Source of the DNA: Camarhynchus parvulus
Taxonomy: Eukaryota; Chordata; Aves; Passeriformes; Thraupidae
Assembly (NCBI RefSeq): GCF_901933205.1
Contig: NC_044601.1
Coordinates: forward strand, 30,480,352-30,544,351
Length of the DNA stretch: 64,000 bases
Direction of reading: 5' to 3'
In this document: positions 37,101 through 52,094 of the stretch, in pieces
How the letters are laid out: every line of letters begins with the position of its first letter
Position numbering within the stretch: the stretch's first letter is position 1
The notes under the pieces: model-generated
Database searches by the model: none
Told to the model about the DNA's origin: nothing
Seen by the model: the letters and a program-made list of their open reading frames with translations, nothing else
Made by a program: the position numbers and the translations under genes

Positions 37101-40100
37101 TCTACACCACATACCCTTGCAATACCCATGCTCTTGGAGTATGGGTAGGGAAGGGAAGTCTGCCTGCCTAAGGGGCTGAGTTGTTGCTCTATTCTTTTTT
37201 CCCTGAGAAAGGCTGTGCCTATCCAGGTATACTGTTATTAAAAATGCCTCACCTGGGGACTGAAACCTACTCCTGAAAAGAACATGTATGGTGCCATTTC
37301 TTGTAGCAAATGTCAAGCCACTCAGTGTTTCTTTGTAATACCCTCTAGGGCTGAAGTGTTGTTTTCTTTTTTACCAGAGATGGCAAATGCATCACACTCC
37401 TTAGTTTCGGGACTGTCATTGAGGGAGACAAGCAAAACACAGGAACTGAGACGAATGCTCCTTTTTCATACTCCCAGTGCACACATTGTTCTGTGCAGTG
37501 TGCTTCTCTGCCTACAAAGGGAGCAGTGCCAGATTGTTTAAGTTTTACCTGGTGCTGTGGAACAACCCTGGCCTTTGCTTTGGCATAAAGAAATAAATAA
37601 TTCCATGGTGTAACAGAGGTGAACCTTCATGAATTCAGACAAGAGGGCCATGAGAGGAAAGTGGGGCATGAAGAAGGCAAAAGCAAGCATTGTATCCTTT
37701 AAGAGACCAGCAGCTGGACAGTATGCCTCTCCAATTACATGGTCTCCAGCTGATAGAGGAGTTTTTAGGTTAGTTTTTTCTGGAACCTTGACTGCCCAGG
37801 AAGTAATTAATAAAGGCAATTGCACATCACACAATTTTTTAACGTGTTGGGGTTTTAAAACACATTGCAACCCTTCTCAGTTCCCTTCCATACTCATTGC
37901 AGCCAGCCGAATCCACAAAGGAGGGGACAGTGGCCCCTGACATAGGATGTAAAGGACACATAATAGCAAAACTTACAGAGACAGCTGTCTGTGTAAAAGA
38001 TAGTGTACTCTGGAAAGGTGGAAGCCTTTTCTGGTTTTCCCTGAGTTTTCACCAGCATGTTCAATCTCCACATTGGTAGAGCACGGTGGCATACCAGAGA
38101 AAGGCTCCCCATGACTGCCCTGGCACACATCAGACACAGGAGGCCATCAGGACCAACGTGTCTGTGGATGCTGGTTTTGTTCCTAAGACATCTGAAGTAC
38201 GTGTGACACTCATTCCCAGTGTCCTGGGCAGGGTCAGATATCTGTCATACTTGCCTGTCCAGAGGGCTCTTAGGGCACCATCTATGAAGCATGGTTTCTT
38301 CTGGCTGCTGAAATGGCAACACAATTCCTCTACAGTTTCTAGTGCCAGTCCTCTAGAGCATATCCGGCAACAAGTGAGCTCATATGACTTGAAAATCAGG
38401 ATGAAATACCTCATCAATTTGAAATCCATTCTTCTGGGGTGCTTGTCTGCATGTAAAAAAATCTCTCAAAACCCCCCCTTTGTTTTTTTAAATCACTGAC
38501 CTCAGAAAAACCAGTGGATAAATTATATTTTTTCCTATGTCAACTGTTTGTTATCACAGGAAATGTCCTCAGAGTCAGGACTAGCTGTTTTTTGTGTTTT
38601 ATCTGTGCAGCAAATTCCATTAAGTGAAATATAATGCCAAAGCTCTAAGATCTGCATTCCTGGGTAATGACTGTTTGGGGGGCATTGTCTTTGAATCAGG
38701 AGCAAACACAAGCTGATAAAACACTTGTTGGATTATTTAGTCATGCCATCTTTTGCTGGATAGCTAACACACACATACAAATCACTAGAGTAAAAAATAT
38801 TTCCTAAGTGGAACACTGATGATTCCTGAAAGATAAAGCAATGTTCTCAGGCAAGAAAGCAATCCTACTGGTGATTAAGCTGTTCCTGACATACATAACA
38901 GCCTGAACAAGATCTCCTTCTGCCCCCTCAGAGTGAAAAATCTTGTTTGTCCATGGCGGTGTTGTGCAGCAATGCACAAGGGGAAAGAAAACATCACCCT
39001 ATTACATCTTCCAAAAACGTGACTGTGGCTGATTCTTCATCGCTATGCACCATGTAATTTTGTAGCAACTATTTTGTTTGCTGCTTTGCAAGACACTTCT
39101 CCCCATCTGTAGAAAGAGATGACAGAGCAAATTGGGGCAGAACATCTTCTTTCTCTTCTCAGGGACCAAAGGTCTACCATGATTATGAAGCCTGAGAGAC
39201 TTCTTGTTAGGAAGGCGCTGCACTGCTTGCCTCCCTCAGACACCACATCTTGCTGTACTTCTCAAACTGGAAACTCATCTATGGCACATTATTGACCAGA
39301 CGTGAAGGGCTTGTCTCTTTCTTCCCACTTCTCCCTTTTGCATCCTGTTATTTTGAGGATACAAGAGAATACACACACTTAAGTGTCAAATCTACTACTA
39401 ACCTGGTAGAGCAACTCTCAAAAGGCCCTCTTACAGAATTGCTATTTGTAACAGAAATAAAAGCTTTTGTTGTGTTTATCTTAAGGTTGATGAGCTTTTA
39501 AAAATCAACATCTTACCTGCTAGGTTGCAAAATATGGCTTGTTCACATGACTTGATTGCCCAAGTAATAAGAACTGTTGGATTTATTCCCATCTAAGTGT
39601 TTGGCCACTATTATTTTTTGCTCACAAATGGACACAAGGACCAGAGCTGTCTAATAACTGTAGAAACGCTACAGCAGCACAACTGCCGTGATGATCCCAG
39701 GCCTAATGATGTTCAGGTTACGTGACTGATACTTACATGGTCTAGATCCAGTTCTAAGGTCACAAGCAGGCTGTTAAGTTTTGCTAGTGACTAAAGAGTT
39801 AACTGAAGCTTACACACAGAGGCAATAGAAAGACTTCTTTTAGATGAGACAATTTTATGCTTCTCAATCCAAGATTAGGCCAGGCTTAGCGTTCTTCACC
39901 AGTCTGCCTTACTGAGGTACATGAGGTCACAAAGACAGAAAACTGTCCTACAGTTTCTTTCATAAACAAAGAGTGTTTTCACAGACTATCTTCACTGAGT
40001 TGCCAGGCTAAAACTGTTTCATATAAGGAGAGACAGAAAACCATGGATTGCAGCAAAGTTTTAGTCTGTAATATCCATTAATTGGCTACACTTTCCTGAA

Positions 40101-43100
40101 GGCCCCAATTTTCTCTTAAACAATGGCTCAAGTGCTATCATTTGGCTGAGGACATCTCTGCTCCGGTGGAGTGGCTGAGGGCACTCCACATGGTGAAGTG
40201 ATTTCTCGGGTCTGCAGAAAGAGCTAAGTAACACACCTCTGACCCTCCTCTGCTTTCAGATCAGATGCAGAGACTTTTCAAAGCGATGAGAAGTCACTTT
40301 GAAAGAGACTTTAGCACCAGAAGAAAGAGGACAAGCTGTTAAGCTGTTTAAGCCTGGCACAAACAAGCTGCAGAGGACTAGAGCAGAGCTGGAAAAGGTA
40401 ACCTCTCTCTGGATCCCCAGCATAAACACTTGTCCAGCTCCTAAACAGAGTACTCCTGTCTTTGCACAAGAGAGCACAGTCCTGTGCTGAGCAGACACAG
40501 ACACATGGCAGCAATATGGGATGAGGAAGAGAGCAGCTCAGATCCTTGCATTGATGGTTCTATACCAGGTATGAGGCAGCAACTTTGGCCTTCCTTTCTC
40601 AAAGTGAAAAATAGCACTTCATGAACTACCTTGCTGATTACTCCAATGCTAGGCTTCTGCAATTTTCCCTGCTGAAGCTGCTGATTGCAGGGTACTGTAA
40701 GTGCCTTAGCTCTTTTAAGGTCAAAGGCTTTTGCAGACAGACTTGCTGCAAGTTGAAACTTGCAACTGTGCAGCCTGCCTTCTAATTGCAACTCAGTACT
40801 TTTACCCCCAAGGTGCTATCGTGTTTTGCGGATCCTCTGCTGGAGTGTTCTCTTTTGGTTGTTTTGCTGCTGTTCTCATGGTCTTGCAGCCTTGACTCTG
40901 TGCTGTGCAGGGCTCCCGCAGAAAGTGACTGCCACAAATGTGAGAGTTCTGCCTGCTTTCCCCATTTTTCCCTGCCTCTGGTTGCTTTGATTTATACTTA
41001 GGAGCCTGTTTTATGTAAGCACAAAGATCAACAACCAGGCAGAGTGCAACATTTGCACTTGAGCAAGGGGTGCTTTAGTGTGTGCAGCATCCCTTAAGCA
41101 GGGAATACCAGGAGGGAGTCTGTGCAACTAATGAAAAACTCCATTATTGTTGTGGTGAAGTATTACAGGGGATCATCTGCTGCCCTGGAGATAAAAACAG
41201 GAAAAGGACACTTGACTCTCCATTGCCTCTCTCCCAGCTGGCTGCCAGAGAGGTTTTTCTTGCTTTTCCTTTCTTTTTGTCTCATTCAAATATTATTCTC
41301 CCCCCAGAGTAACATCTGCCATAACAGTTAATGCCTATCAATAGCTACAGACCCTGCTAATGGGGAGTGTGTCTCTGTCTCAACATGCTTTGTGCAGCAT
41401 GTTCTATGCTGTGTGAATTTCAAAGCCAGGGAAATGCCAGTCCTTGGGTAAGGCCTTATGCAGGAGACCCTGCACTCGTCGTTAAACATGGGCATGAATT
41501 CAGTTTCTGCTCTTGGACTCCTCTGAGCTGCCTGCAGAGTAGCAGGTATAGTCTGTGAGACAGTAGGGAATCCCTGAGGGCCCCTGGGGCTCCCACTATG
41601 TGAACAGTTGTGCTGGAAACCTCAGTGCCTAATCAGTGAGATTGGCATGCCTGAATGTCCTTAGGAAATTCTATGTGCTGGGCTGAAGGAGTACCAGGCA
41701 AGAAGTCTAATGGGTGAAAGCTCTAAGCAGCATTCCCATGCCCATGGTGGAGTGGTAGCTGATGTATGTTCGTACAGTAGATGCAGTAACACAAACCACT
41801 TGTAACTGCTTTTTAACCATGGCCCTGTAAACCTGCTAGAAAATCAGCAAGACAAAGATCATTGACTACAAGGGGTCCAAAAACCACTGCTACTGCCTCT
41901 GCTTTGTAGAGGCATCGCTTGCTCTCCTGTAAGGACGCTTGTGTTTGGGAATGTGAGCGTCCAGCTGGAAAGAGTGAGAACTGCTGGGCAGCAGCTACTC
42001 TGTCTGATTGAATGAATACCACTGTTTTGATGAACTCTGTTCCCACTGTTACTGCGATCATGGTTGTTCACATTTTGTCATAGGCATTTTTCATGGATTA
42101 GGCATTTGATTTCCACACTGTCATTAAACCCATGCTCAGGATCCAGAGTGCTCTATCCTTCTGCTGACCTGTTGGCTTGCTGAGCCTACAGGGTTAAGGT
42201 GTTAGAAGAGACATGATTTTGGAAAAAATAGGCAGCTTGTTCCACAGTGGGTAGGAACCATCTGAGGCTTCATAAGAGTCAGAAAAACACAGCAAACAGA
42301 TGATATCAGCTCCAGATAATGAGACAAAAAGGACTCACATCTATAAAGAAATGCTCAGGGCCAGCTTCTGACACCCTGTGAGCCTCCTGACTGCCTTACT
42401 TATGCACGTGTGGACTTGGAAAAGATGCTGGCAGTAATTTCATCAGGAGGTACTTCTGCCAGGGTGGAGTTGAGCGATCTGGGCTCAAATGCTCCTAAAG
42501 CGCTAATGCTCTGGAAGTGCCGGGAGCCAGCATTGTCTAAAGGATTAGTGCAGTAATTAACAGGCTCTCTAAACACCTCTGAGCTTCCAGAAGTTCGGCT
42601 TTAATGACCTCACTCCAGAGGTCGAGGTTTCCTGGCTAGACTACAGCCAGTAGAGGTTATTTGAACTTTATGCAGTTCAGCTAGGTAGTACAATGATTTC
42701 AGAAACAGGAGTTTCCCTCACCACAGCATTACAGCACAGGATATGCCTGTATGTTCCAGTGTGTATCTGCACTTTGTTACTGAGGCCAGCCTAGATTTAC
42801 AAGGATCCAGAAAAGCATCAGGCTAGCTTTGGGAGTTGTTATGCTGGAACTGCCACTGGAACATGAAGATGGACTTCAGGAAGTCTCAGGATTCAATGCA
42901 ACAATGGAGCTTTTCTTGACTGCACAGATCTCTCCTGTTTCTTCCACACCACACCTCTCCCTGGCATCCTGGCAGGTTTGTGACCATTCTGGGGGCATCT
43001 TTTATTCCTCTCCCAGCAAATTGCTTAAGCAGCAGCATGGCACTGAGGCCACCTCATGGTTACCGCTCTGTGACCACAGCCCTCTTTGATCAGGTGGTGG

Positions 43101-46100
43101 GCGCCAGCTGAAGCATCACCAGGGCATCCTGAAATCCTGAAATTGCCACTGAGCACCCCTTGCCAGCTCCCCAGAGCAGGCAGGGAGTTGTTGCCCTGTG
43201 CTCCCCATCTCAGACCCTCTTTGAGCAGACCTCCTCTCAGAAAGGAACCATGTAATCATAGGTCAGACAGTACCAGGTTTTGAGTCTTAAGAGAAGTTGT
43301 CCCTGTTTTGACCAGGAGAGACAGCATTGCTAATGCTCCTGGCAGGGCTCAGGGCAGGCCTCTGCTTATTGCCTGAGCAAATTCTCCAGCTGTCCCCAGG
43401 AATGGTCACCTTTCCTCTCCAACTCTCTTAAACTCTGATTGGTGGCTCTTTGTCCCAGACTATAATGGCCAGCAGTGGCCTTCTCTGCTTCATTCTCCCT
43501 GTCATTTTTCTGTCTCCTTCCCAAACCTCTTGGATTGCAGCAAGAAACAAGCACAATGGAACTTAGAGTTGGGGCAGCAGGCAAAGACCATCTCAGCCTT
43601 CTGGCTGTCAATAGAGGGTACACGGGCAGAAGGGCTGTCCTGTGTTCCCATGCTGTCCTGTCCTCTTCCATGTGCTGTATCTGCCTTCTATGCATCCACA
43701 AGGCATTGGTGACCAGGAAAAGTGTGACCGGTCTAGGGTTAAAGCAGTCTTTCATTCCTTCTTAACCCAGCTCCCTAGTCTTCTCCTCCCTGCCTTTCCC
43801 TCTCTCTTCTCCTCTCCCTAGGCTCATCTCTTTGGGATGCCCTTCCTACATAGCTGTGGGGTGGACTGGAGGAGCCCAGGGGAAGAGGAATGAGGCTGCC
43901 AGCTCCTCCAGGTGCTGTCCTTCTGTCAAGCTGTTGGGGTCTGCCAGCAGGACAGCTGGTACCCTCAGCTGTACTGAGCAGCCTGAGATACTTAGCACAG
44001 AGTCTGTCATCTTGTGCCTGAGGGTGAATGCAAGAAGAGTGAAGGGGAGGGAATACCTCTCCCCACTGTGCACCTCTTAGAAAGAAAAACAGTTTGTTAT
44101 TATGCCAGAGCACCAACCGTGTTATTGCTTAATTTGCCTTTCAGGCTTTTTGCAAGGCTTACATCATAGCCTTTCAGTTCAGAGCCATATGTTATCAGCT
44201 GCTAAAAGGACTAATCTGAAAAAAATCTGACACCATAACTCTCTGAGCTGCTGAAACAGTTTAAACAGATACACCGTGCTTCTGTTAACACACATAGACA
44301 TCCATAAAAATCCTAGTCACACAAGCAGATAGATATTTTTTCTGCCCCAAAATCAAAGATTATGCCCAGTTCTGGGACAGATGTCATCCTGAAACAAGGA
44401 AATAAATATAGGTTTTTTAAAAAACAGGAATGGACAAAAATTACCTTTGAAAATCTAGGTCAAAATTGACTCCCTTACCTACCTGATCATGTACTCTGTC
44501 TGATACTCTGGACTGTAGAAAATGGCCAATATTTGATTCATGCCTTGCATACAAGTGCAAATCCAGCCCTTCAAGGTATTCCCAGATAATCCCAAAGGCT
44601 GGGTAAAATTGTCTGGAGTTTGTGGCTCTGTCAGACTCCACTTCTACTGAGTGTGACATCCTGGTGGATGAGATGTCTGCAATTTTGCTGTTTCTTTGCC
44701 CTTCTCTTTTGTCATGAGTGCAGTAGAATTTTTGATCTTTATATATTTGGGCTTGTGTCTTCTCTCTGGCCAGCACACTTGCATTTTGACTAGTTTCACT
44801 TTCCATCCCAAAGTCTCATTTGGGAGGTGCCACCAAGCTTCTCTGCTTTATTTGTGTTCCAGGCATCAGCTCAGGATATTAGGGTGATTAATCCACAGGA
44901 TGAGCTTGAATTCAGACCTCTGAGGTGAAAAGGAACCCCTCTGCTGGGATTTCTGCATAAAATATGTCAGCATGGGAGCCAGATGACATAGCATTTTCAG
45001 CTATAAACTGGTGGCCCAGTCCTGGAAGGGAAGAGCTGTGTAGCTGGCTATAGATACGCTGCTTTGAATAGACTGGGTCTGTTCAAGGCTGTAAGGGAAC
45101 ATTCCCATCCACTTGAAGTGCCTTATCCTGAAGTCCCTCAGTGAGAGATCAGGAATGGGCAGATGCAAGGCAGCACAGTGCATGCTGGACAAAGCAGATC
45201 CATTCCTCCCAGGCACTGGAGAAAGAAACTGTGCATTTGAAGAAGATAACTGAATTCAGTCCCTCCAGAAGGCTCATAGAGGAGATGCCTCGGCCAAAGC
45301 TGAGCCGGTGTCCTTGAAACAATTTTTTATTGTCTGCCATTAAACAGCCAGAAAAAGCTGACATGATTAAACAGACTAACATCTACCTTTCCAGTCTCTC
45401 TGCCTCCTTTTATTATGTCTTTTCTACGTGAGACTTTGCAGCAAACAGACCTTTGTTTGCTGGCCTCAGCATTAATGGGTTGAGTACTGAATCATTTGCA
45501 CAATCCGTGTGTGTGCTGTCTGCATTTCTGCAGCCAGGACAGTACCACTTGAGCAATACACCCAAGAAAACATTTAATATAGCTGGTAAATAGGCTAAAT
45601 TCTGGAGATGTAAAAGATTTCTTTCTAAAGATGCCAATAATATCAAAACAAATCATCTGGCACTGTTCAAAGACTGGATATCCCCCTGCATAAGACAGAA
45701 TAAATAGGCTACAGGGACTTAGTTGCAACTAAGATGATACCTTGGTTTTCCTTTTCTTTTGTCCATAACTTCTGGAAACCCTTTCCTACAGCATTCATTT
45801 AGCCTTCAGCACACTTAATCTGAAATTGACTTTGCCTGCCCTCTCGCAGAGTTTTTAAATGCATGAATAGCACTGGATAGGATAGATCAGCATTGAAGCG
45901 AGACCAGCAATCTGATCAGATTTCTGGCTAACTCTTTGTTGCCTACAGCAACACTGTCTACACATCCAGAAAATAACTTTCTAAGGGGCTGCACTTCAAT
46001 GCACAGTTTAAAAAAATAAAATTAATTAACCTTCTTGACTTTTACCTTGCTTAGGCTATTTCCCACTTCCAGAAGGGTCTTTTATTTCTCTTGCAATTGA

Positions 46101-46583
46101 ATGGAAACCAGAATGTAACTTTGCTCCCTCAACTGAAAAAGAAACCAGACAATACATTTCAGCATGATTAAGGCCTTTATGTTTCTTTTTCTAAGTGCAG
46201 TTTCAAGTGAAAAATTCTTAGAATAGCAGATATGTTTTTGAGAGATGTTTTTAATGAAGAAGTTGGAACAGCTAGGGAGCAAGGAACTTTCTGCTTCATT
46301 TTGTGCAAATTAAGGTAGGGAAGCAATAGAGTATCAATGGTTTAGAGTAGCCTCCCCCATCACGTGACCTTGCGTGGGTCAAATTGTTGACAGAGATGCA
46401 GATTTTAGTAATAATAGCTACAACAACTAGTATCAGATATAAATGCTGCTGGGGTCCTTCTTGTGAGATGGGGTACTGATTCAGAAATTGTGGGGGACAG
46501 AGGTTGTTAATGGTGAAAACAACAGGTATGGCCAAGGGGCAAGGCATGCCGCTGAAGAACTGTCTGCCTGGGTCTATCTTCAG

Positions 46584-46631
46584 CTTTCACAGTGCCTGCC
46601 CTTGATTCACCTTTCACAGTGCCTGTCCTTG
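46584..46631. repeat. 27-bp-period tandem duplication
   Basis: CTTTCACAGTGCCTGCCCTTG at 46,584 is repeated with one change at 46,611. The frames here are chance. Confidence 0.8.
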
Positions 46632-49600
46632 TGCAGGTGGACCACTCCTTTCCTTGTGGCTATCACAGGAGGACTTCTCTGGCCATATACACCAATTTGT
46701 TTTCCATCTATGAATAACTGCAGAGAGATCATGGTCTGTGAGAGCCTAGCTGAGCCTCTGGGCTGGGGCATGGCCCATCCTATAGGCCATGCCACAGAAG
46801 TGACAAAGTTGGCAGTGCCAAAGTAAAACCTGATAATTACTGTCTATCCTTGCAAGACAGCCACAGCACATCTCAAAAAACCCAGTTTACCGACTCTCAG
46901 GGTCCTATGGGTCAGCAAGAAAAATGTTACCTGGTCTGCTGCTAATCCCTCTGCAGGGACAAAATTGTAGTCCTCCACAGGTGAAAAGCTGCCTAGGTTG
47001 GGATTAAGTGTGGCAAAACAGGAACAACACTTTTCTCAGAAGGTGCTTTGGTTGCAGCCACCCTGAAGTGGAGCAGAGGAGTTAAGTTGAGATCTCAGAG
47101 AAAAATTAATGGGCAAAAGATCAAAAGGCAAAATTTTGTCCCCATCAGAGTGTAAGGAACAGTTTGTTGTTTTCTAGTGTGCTTTTGTTGTCTGAGGTCA
47201 CCACTTAGGTGGTGTTTTGGAAGATGAGTGTGTTTCTACTCAGAGGCGGCAAGGATGCAGGAATGCTCTAGTGAGCACCATTCAGATGTGGCACAGGCCT
47301 GCTGACTGGCCCAGTGCCTGGGAGTCATTAGTGGACAGCCATATAAACATGCCTCAGTCAATGAGTTAAGTCACACTTTCTCCATTTGTAGAGTAAATGA
47401 GGAAAGTTTTCAGTTTCTGGAAGCCTACTGCTATTAATTGCTGAAATCCATTGTCATTTTTTTTTTCTGCTGTGGAGGGTCTCAGTGCCAGGAGGAAAGC
47501 AGGCCTCTCCCTGCAGTGTGGCAGACTGCCTTACTGACTGTTTCATTTCACATTTATTTTCCTCCATTTATTTTCCTGCGTGATCCTCCTGACCACACAG
47601 GGGTAACTTCTGTCATGCTGTTTCTGGCCACTGTGCATAATTGTTTGCAATGGACAAGAAAACTGCTGCTTCTTCAACAGCAATCTTCTATCTAATGAAG
47701 CTGGATATACAATAGTCCCACGTTTTGCTCCTCCTTTTAGTACTAGCCCTTGATGTGCAGTAAATGTGCTCCTGTTAACGTAGGAGACAGAAGAGATGAC
47801 TGCTTTGCACAGCCTCTCTAGAACTGGCTTTCTATTAAATAATCAAAGCACTTGTCCTGTCCTGGGCCACTGCACTCTGGCTGCTGCATGTAGGTGTTAA
47901 GGAAACGAGCTCCATATGTGAGCTCAAAACAGAGCTGCAAGTCCCATCTATTCAGCCCAAAGAACAGTGGTGCTGTCCCTAATAGCTGTGAGGCATCCCT
48001 AAGCGTTGGAGCTATGCTGAATTTTTGCTCTCTCTCATCAGCAAGAAATTTATCTCACTCCTATTCAGTTATGCTTTCAGAACTGTTCCTGCCTTTCTTC
48101 CCCAAAGGTCCTAAATACTGACTGCTGGTCAGCTTCTTGCCCTACTCTACATGGAGAATTACTCCAAGCAGAATTACTAGGAAGTCAATAGAAAATGAGA
48201 GCAGCAGAGAGATGATTGCCTCCCTGTCTTTGAAGTTGGTCATGGCCTCTTTCACATGCACTCTAGAAAGTCATCTTCAGACATCATGGAACATGACCAG
48301 ATTGTATTACTGAGCACTCCAAGCAGCTTTGTTGTCTTTCACCCACCAGCAGAAATATTTTCCTCTCTCTTTCTAGTAATGGCAATAGGGTCAGATAGAT
48401 TTATTTTCTGGGGTAATTTCAAGTACTGTGACATTGCATGGGATTGGTATTTCATGCTTCAAACAGGCCATTTGCAGCTGAAACTTCCTGCAGATTAGCT
48501 GAGAGAGAACCCAAAAGCATGGTAACAAACTTCAGCTATAACAAGGTTATGTACTACATAGCACTGTGATATTATCACTGTCACTTATTAGTACAATTAG
48601 CAATCCTATTTTTAATACCAGGCATTGAATTAGTCACTACTATTAGCAAAACAGTAACTCACAAGCTGCCAGACCTTTGCAGCTTTGTGAATGAAGGCAG
48701 GGAATATACACTACCTTTCGAGAAGCTTCAGAGTGCTCATCTGCACAACAAAACTGTGGTGCTGCTGAGGCTGATCAGCGCATGCAAATCAGGACTACAA
48801 TCCTTGTAGAAAGTTTTCTGCTCCAGGGCAAATTATTACTCTTCAAAGACCAAGAAAAGTAGTGAAGTTTCTCCTGGGGAGGGCAGGGGTGAAGACTCTA
48901 TGCATTTAACCCAGTTATTTTCATTTCTATGTTAAAAGCGAACAACTTTTTCCTTTTTTTTAGGGATGAACAAAAGCATTAATGGCTCATAGGTAGGATT
49001 CTTTTTCCCCAGCTACTTGAGAGATTTTGCACTTTCCCAAGACCCTCCTCCAGAATCTGACTTCAGGCATCTAGCTTGTTTAATGCAATAGTGGAAGTTA
49101 CAGAGAGGCAGAATTCAGCATATACAATATAGGTAATTTTGTACTTGGACTGAGTAACATATCTTGGTGAGAGAGATGGTGAGATGGCTTTACTAGCCTC
49201 AATACAAGACTGAGAGTTAGGACTCCTATGTTTAGCCATAGAGATATTTCAGCAATTCCTAGAAATGCCATCTGTTGAGCACAAGTCTAGCCAAGTAGCC
49301 TTGTGGCCAGGGCACGCTTGGCTCTCTGCTGTCGCTGCTATTTTGCTATCAGCAGCAAAGGGGATATCCTCTCCACTTAGAGGGATACCAGCTTGCAAAA
49401 TCTGGAGGACTCTCACAGAGAGATCAGACCTTTGGAGTTACTAAGGAGTCCTCTGTGAGTCAACAGTTGGACAAGTGCAGTTACGTGCTTTAGGCAAAAT
49501 AAATACCTTGCATGGGCAGTGGATAATATCCTGCAAGTTCTTGCTACGTAGGTACAATGTTTATCTATAGGTGAATGTGACAGCTGGTTACAAAACTGCA

Positions 49601-52076
49601 GTCACTGGACACTCATGTCATGCTCAGATGTACAAGGAAGAAGTTCCATGTTGGTAGTAGGTGAGACCACCTGCTGCTGAATGCTTTTTGTGCCCCCAGG
49701 CTTTGAAGGATGCTAACCCAGCCTGCAGGCTGCAGGTTTCCATTGCATTTCATCATCTCAGCTCCCACCCACCACCCCTCCAAGAAATCAGGGAAAACAT
49801 TTGCTCTTTGGTGCAAGAGATTGTTCAGCTTCTAAGTCACTGGATGCCTGTGTTCTGAAGTAATTCTTGCTACCAGAGCTGTCATAGCAGAGTATTGACA
49901 CAGTGTCTGGTTTCAGGCCAACACACAGAAAGTCAAGCTGTGCATTTGTTTCCTCCCCTGGGCTGGAAGGAGCACTGCTTCTATCCTGAATGTCTCAGCT
50001 TGCTTCAGGGTGAAAGCTCTGGCTAGGTGACTTCAAGCCGAGGGTCTTCCTTGCCAGAGTGGGAGGACTTAACACCCCTGAAAGCAAGCTGCAGCCAAGG
50101 ATGGCTGACCTTTGGGACTTCCACACATGCCAAGGGCTTGGCGCACTTCAACGCACTCAGCTGTCTGTTTAGAGCAATGCTCTGAAATACTTTTGGAACT
50201 CCCGGGCATCCAGGTCTCTGGGTGACAGACTGCAAGGGCACTCGAGCTTCTGCTCTGAAATTCAGCATCATCAGTTTCCACAGGCAGTATGGTCCATTTC
50301 CCACCACCGCAGTTTGAGATGAAGAGTATCTTGCTCAGTCTATGTGAGGAAGCTAAATATGGACACTTGGGCAAAGCTGTTTGTCTTTTACTTCTGAGAC
50401 AGAATCTCATAGCATCGGCTTTGTTATTCCCCCCACCCCTCCCCATCTCTTTTAATTTTTTAAAATCTAAACAATGTGGTGTGTACATATGGAAATTAGG
50501 TGGGAAACAGACAAAATCACCTCTTTTAGATCCTGAACCAAAAACCTTTTCTAAGAGCAGCCTGGAAGAACGTGCTGACATTGATGATGTGATCCTGGTG
50601 AAATAACAAAGAAGCAGTAGAAAGCATGCTGTTCCCCTGAAGCTGAAGGCCTACTGCAATCACCTCGGGACTAAGCTGAGAGCTGCTCTGCTGCTGAGCC
50701 AGTACAGCTTTTGTCAGTCAAATGCAGTTGTAAGACAGAAAGTGAAGTTTGCTAAAAATACTATGGTTTCCACCTTAAGCCCTAAAATGGCAATTTTAAC
50801 AAATTTTGAGAGGCACAGAAATAATTAGATAAGCTCTGTACTGTATTGGACAGCAAAATAAAGAGCTATGTGTGGAATCACTGTGATAATAATCCTCTTA
50901 CCTGGACTTTGTTATGTGAACTTCCATTCTGTTACCTCAGTAATCAGAGATTGCAAGTTCTATTTGAAGGAAGCTGGGACTTGGAAATGAACCTAATAGG
51001 GTTACTACATCAGAGTTCCTTTCTGCTATTCCATTGATATGACCCAGAATGTGTGATTTAGTACCATGACAACTGAGAGGTTGATTATAAAAACAGACAC
51101 AAGATAGCTGTAGTCTGCCAGTTCTTATTTGGAGTTTTATTACTTTCAGCTTTATTTCATAATCATTAGCCATCAGATAAATACTGCATGTTTTAGGTGT
51201 ATATGATAAGATGGTGTGTGCAGATAGCTAACTAAGTTGACTGAATTACAGGGCATTTTTAATTATTAAAATGGTTCATGTATCATTAGGATTATTTTGT
51301 TTTCTGGAGCATTGATTAGGGGATGATTTTAAAACAGGATGCTGAATTTCAGGTTCCTGGATTTATACTGTGGCATTCATCTAAGTCACCTTTATTTCCT
51401 AATTGGCCTTTATTTTTGGATTACTGTTTCACAGCACTAGTAGTTCCCTTTGCTGTTTCTAGGAATGCTGCTCTAGGCACAGGTCTTCTCATATACATTA
51501 CTGTCCATTTCTGTGGAGGATCTGACTCACTTCACCCTCAGCTTTGGGGCCTTGAGGGGTGAGGAAGGGGAGCACAAAATGGTAACATCCTGAGAACCAG
51601 AATATGGGACAATAATTGCTCCTTGGAAATTGTCTCTCTTTGACACATATAGAAGGCCCAAGACACAATATTTGGGAATCTTTAGTGACTCTTTTTTTTT
51701 TTTGTTTGGGATTGAATCAATTATACGGTTATTTCAATGAAATGAGAGGCACATGGCCACCCTTTACCCTGGCTGGAGTCCCCTCAATCTTCCACCTCGC
51801 CAGTCCCTTCTCAGCTGTGGCCCTGTGAAGCCTCCTCTGCAATCAGTGGCCCAGCCTGTCCAACTGGGGAAGAAAGAGGCATTCCCTTTCTGTATTTTCA
51901 CAGCTGTGCAGGACAAATACCACCCTCAGTTTTTTCCTCTCTGAGGTGAAAAATTATTTTCTCTTGGATGCAGGCAGTTTTGCAGCTGCTGAATGGCCTT
52001 GTTGTGACATTTTTTCCTTTCCTGTCACCGAGCATGCACTGAACATCAGGAAATCATTACAGAAAATTGAGAGACT

Positions 52077-52094
52077 GTATGTGTGTGTGTACAC
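52077..52094. repeat. GT microsatellite
   Basis: Short GT tract ending in ACAC. Simple sequence. Confidence 0.75.

Noticed and set aside
50069..50581. 170-codon minus-strand frame
   Set aside because: No family motif; another frame of similar length overlaps it on the opposite strand (50,289-50,606), and no splice or polyadenylation context is seen.
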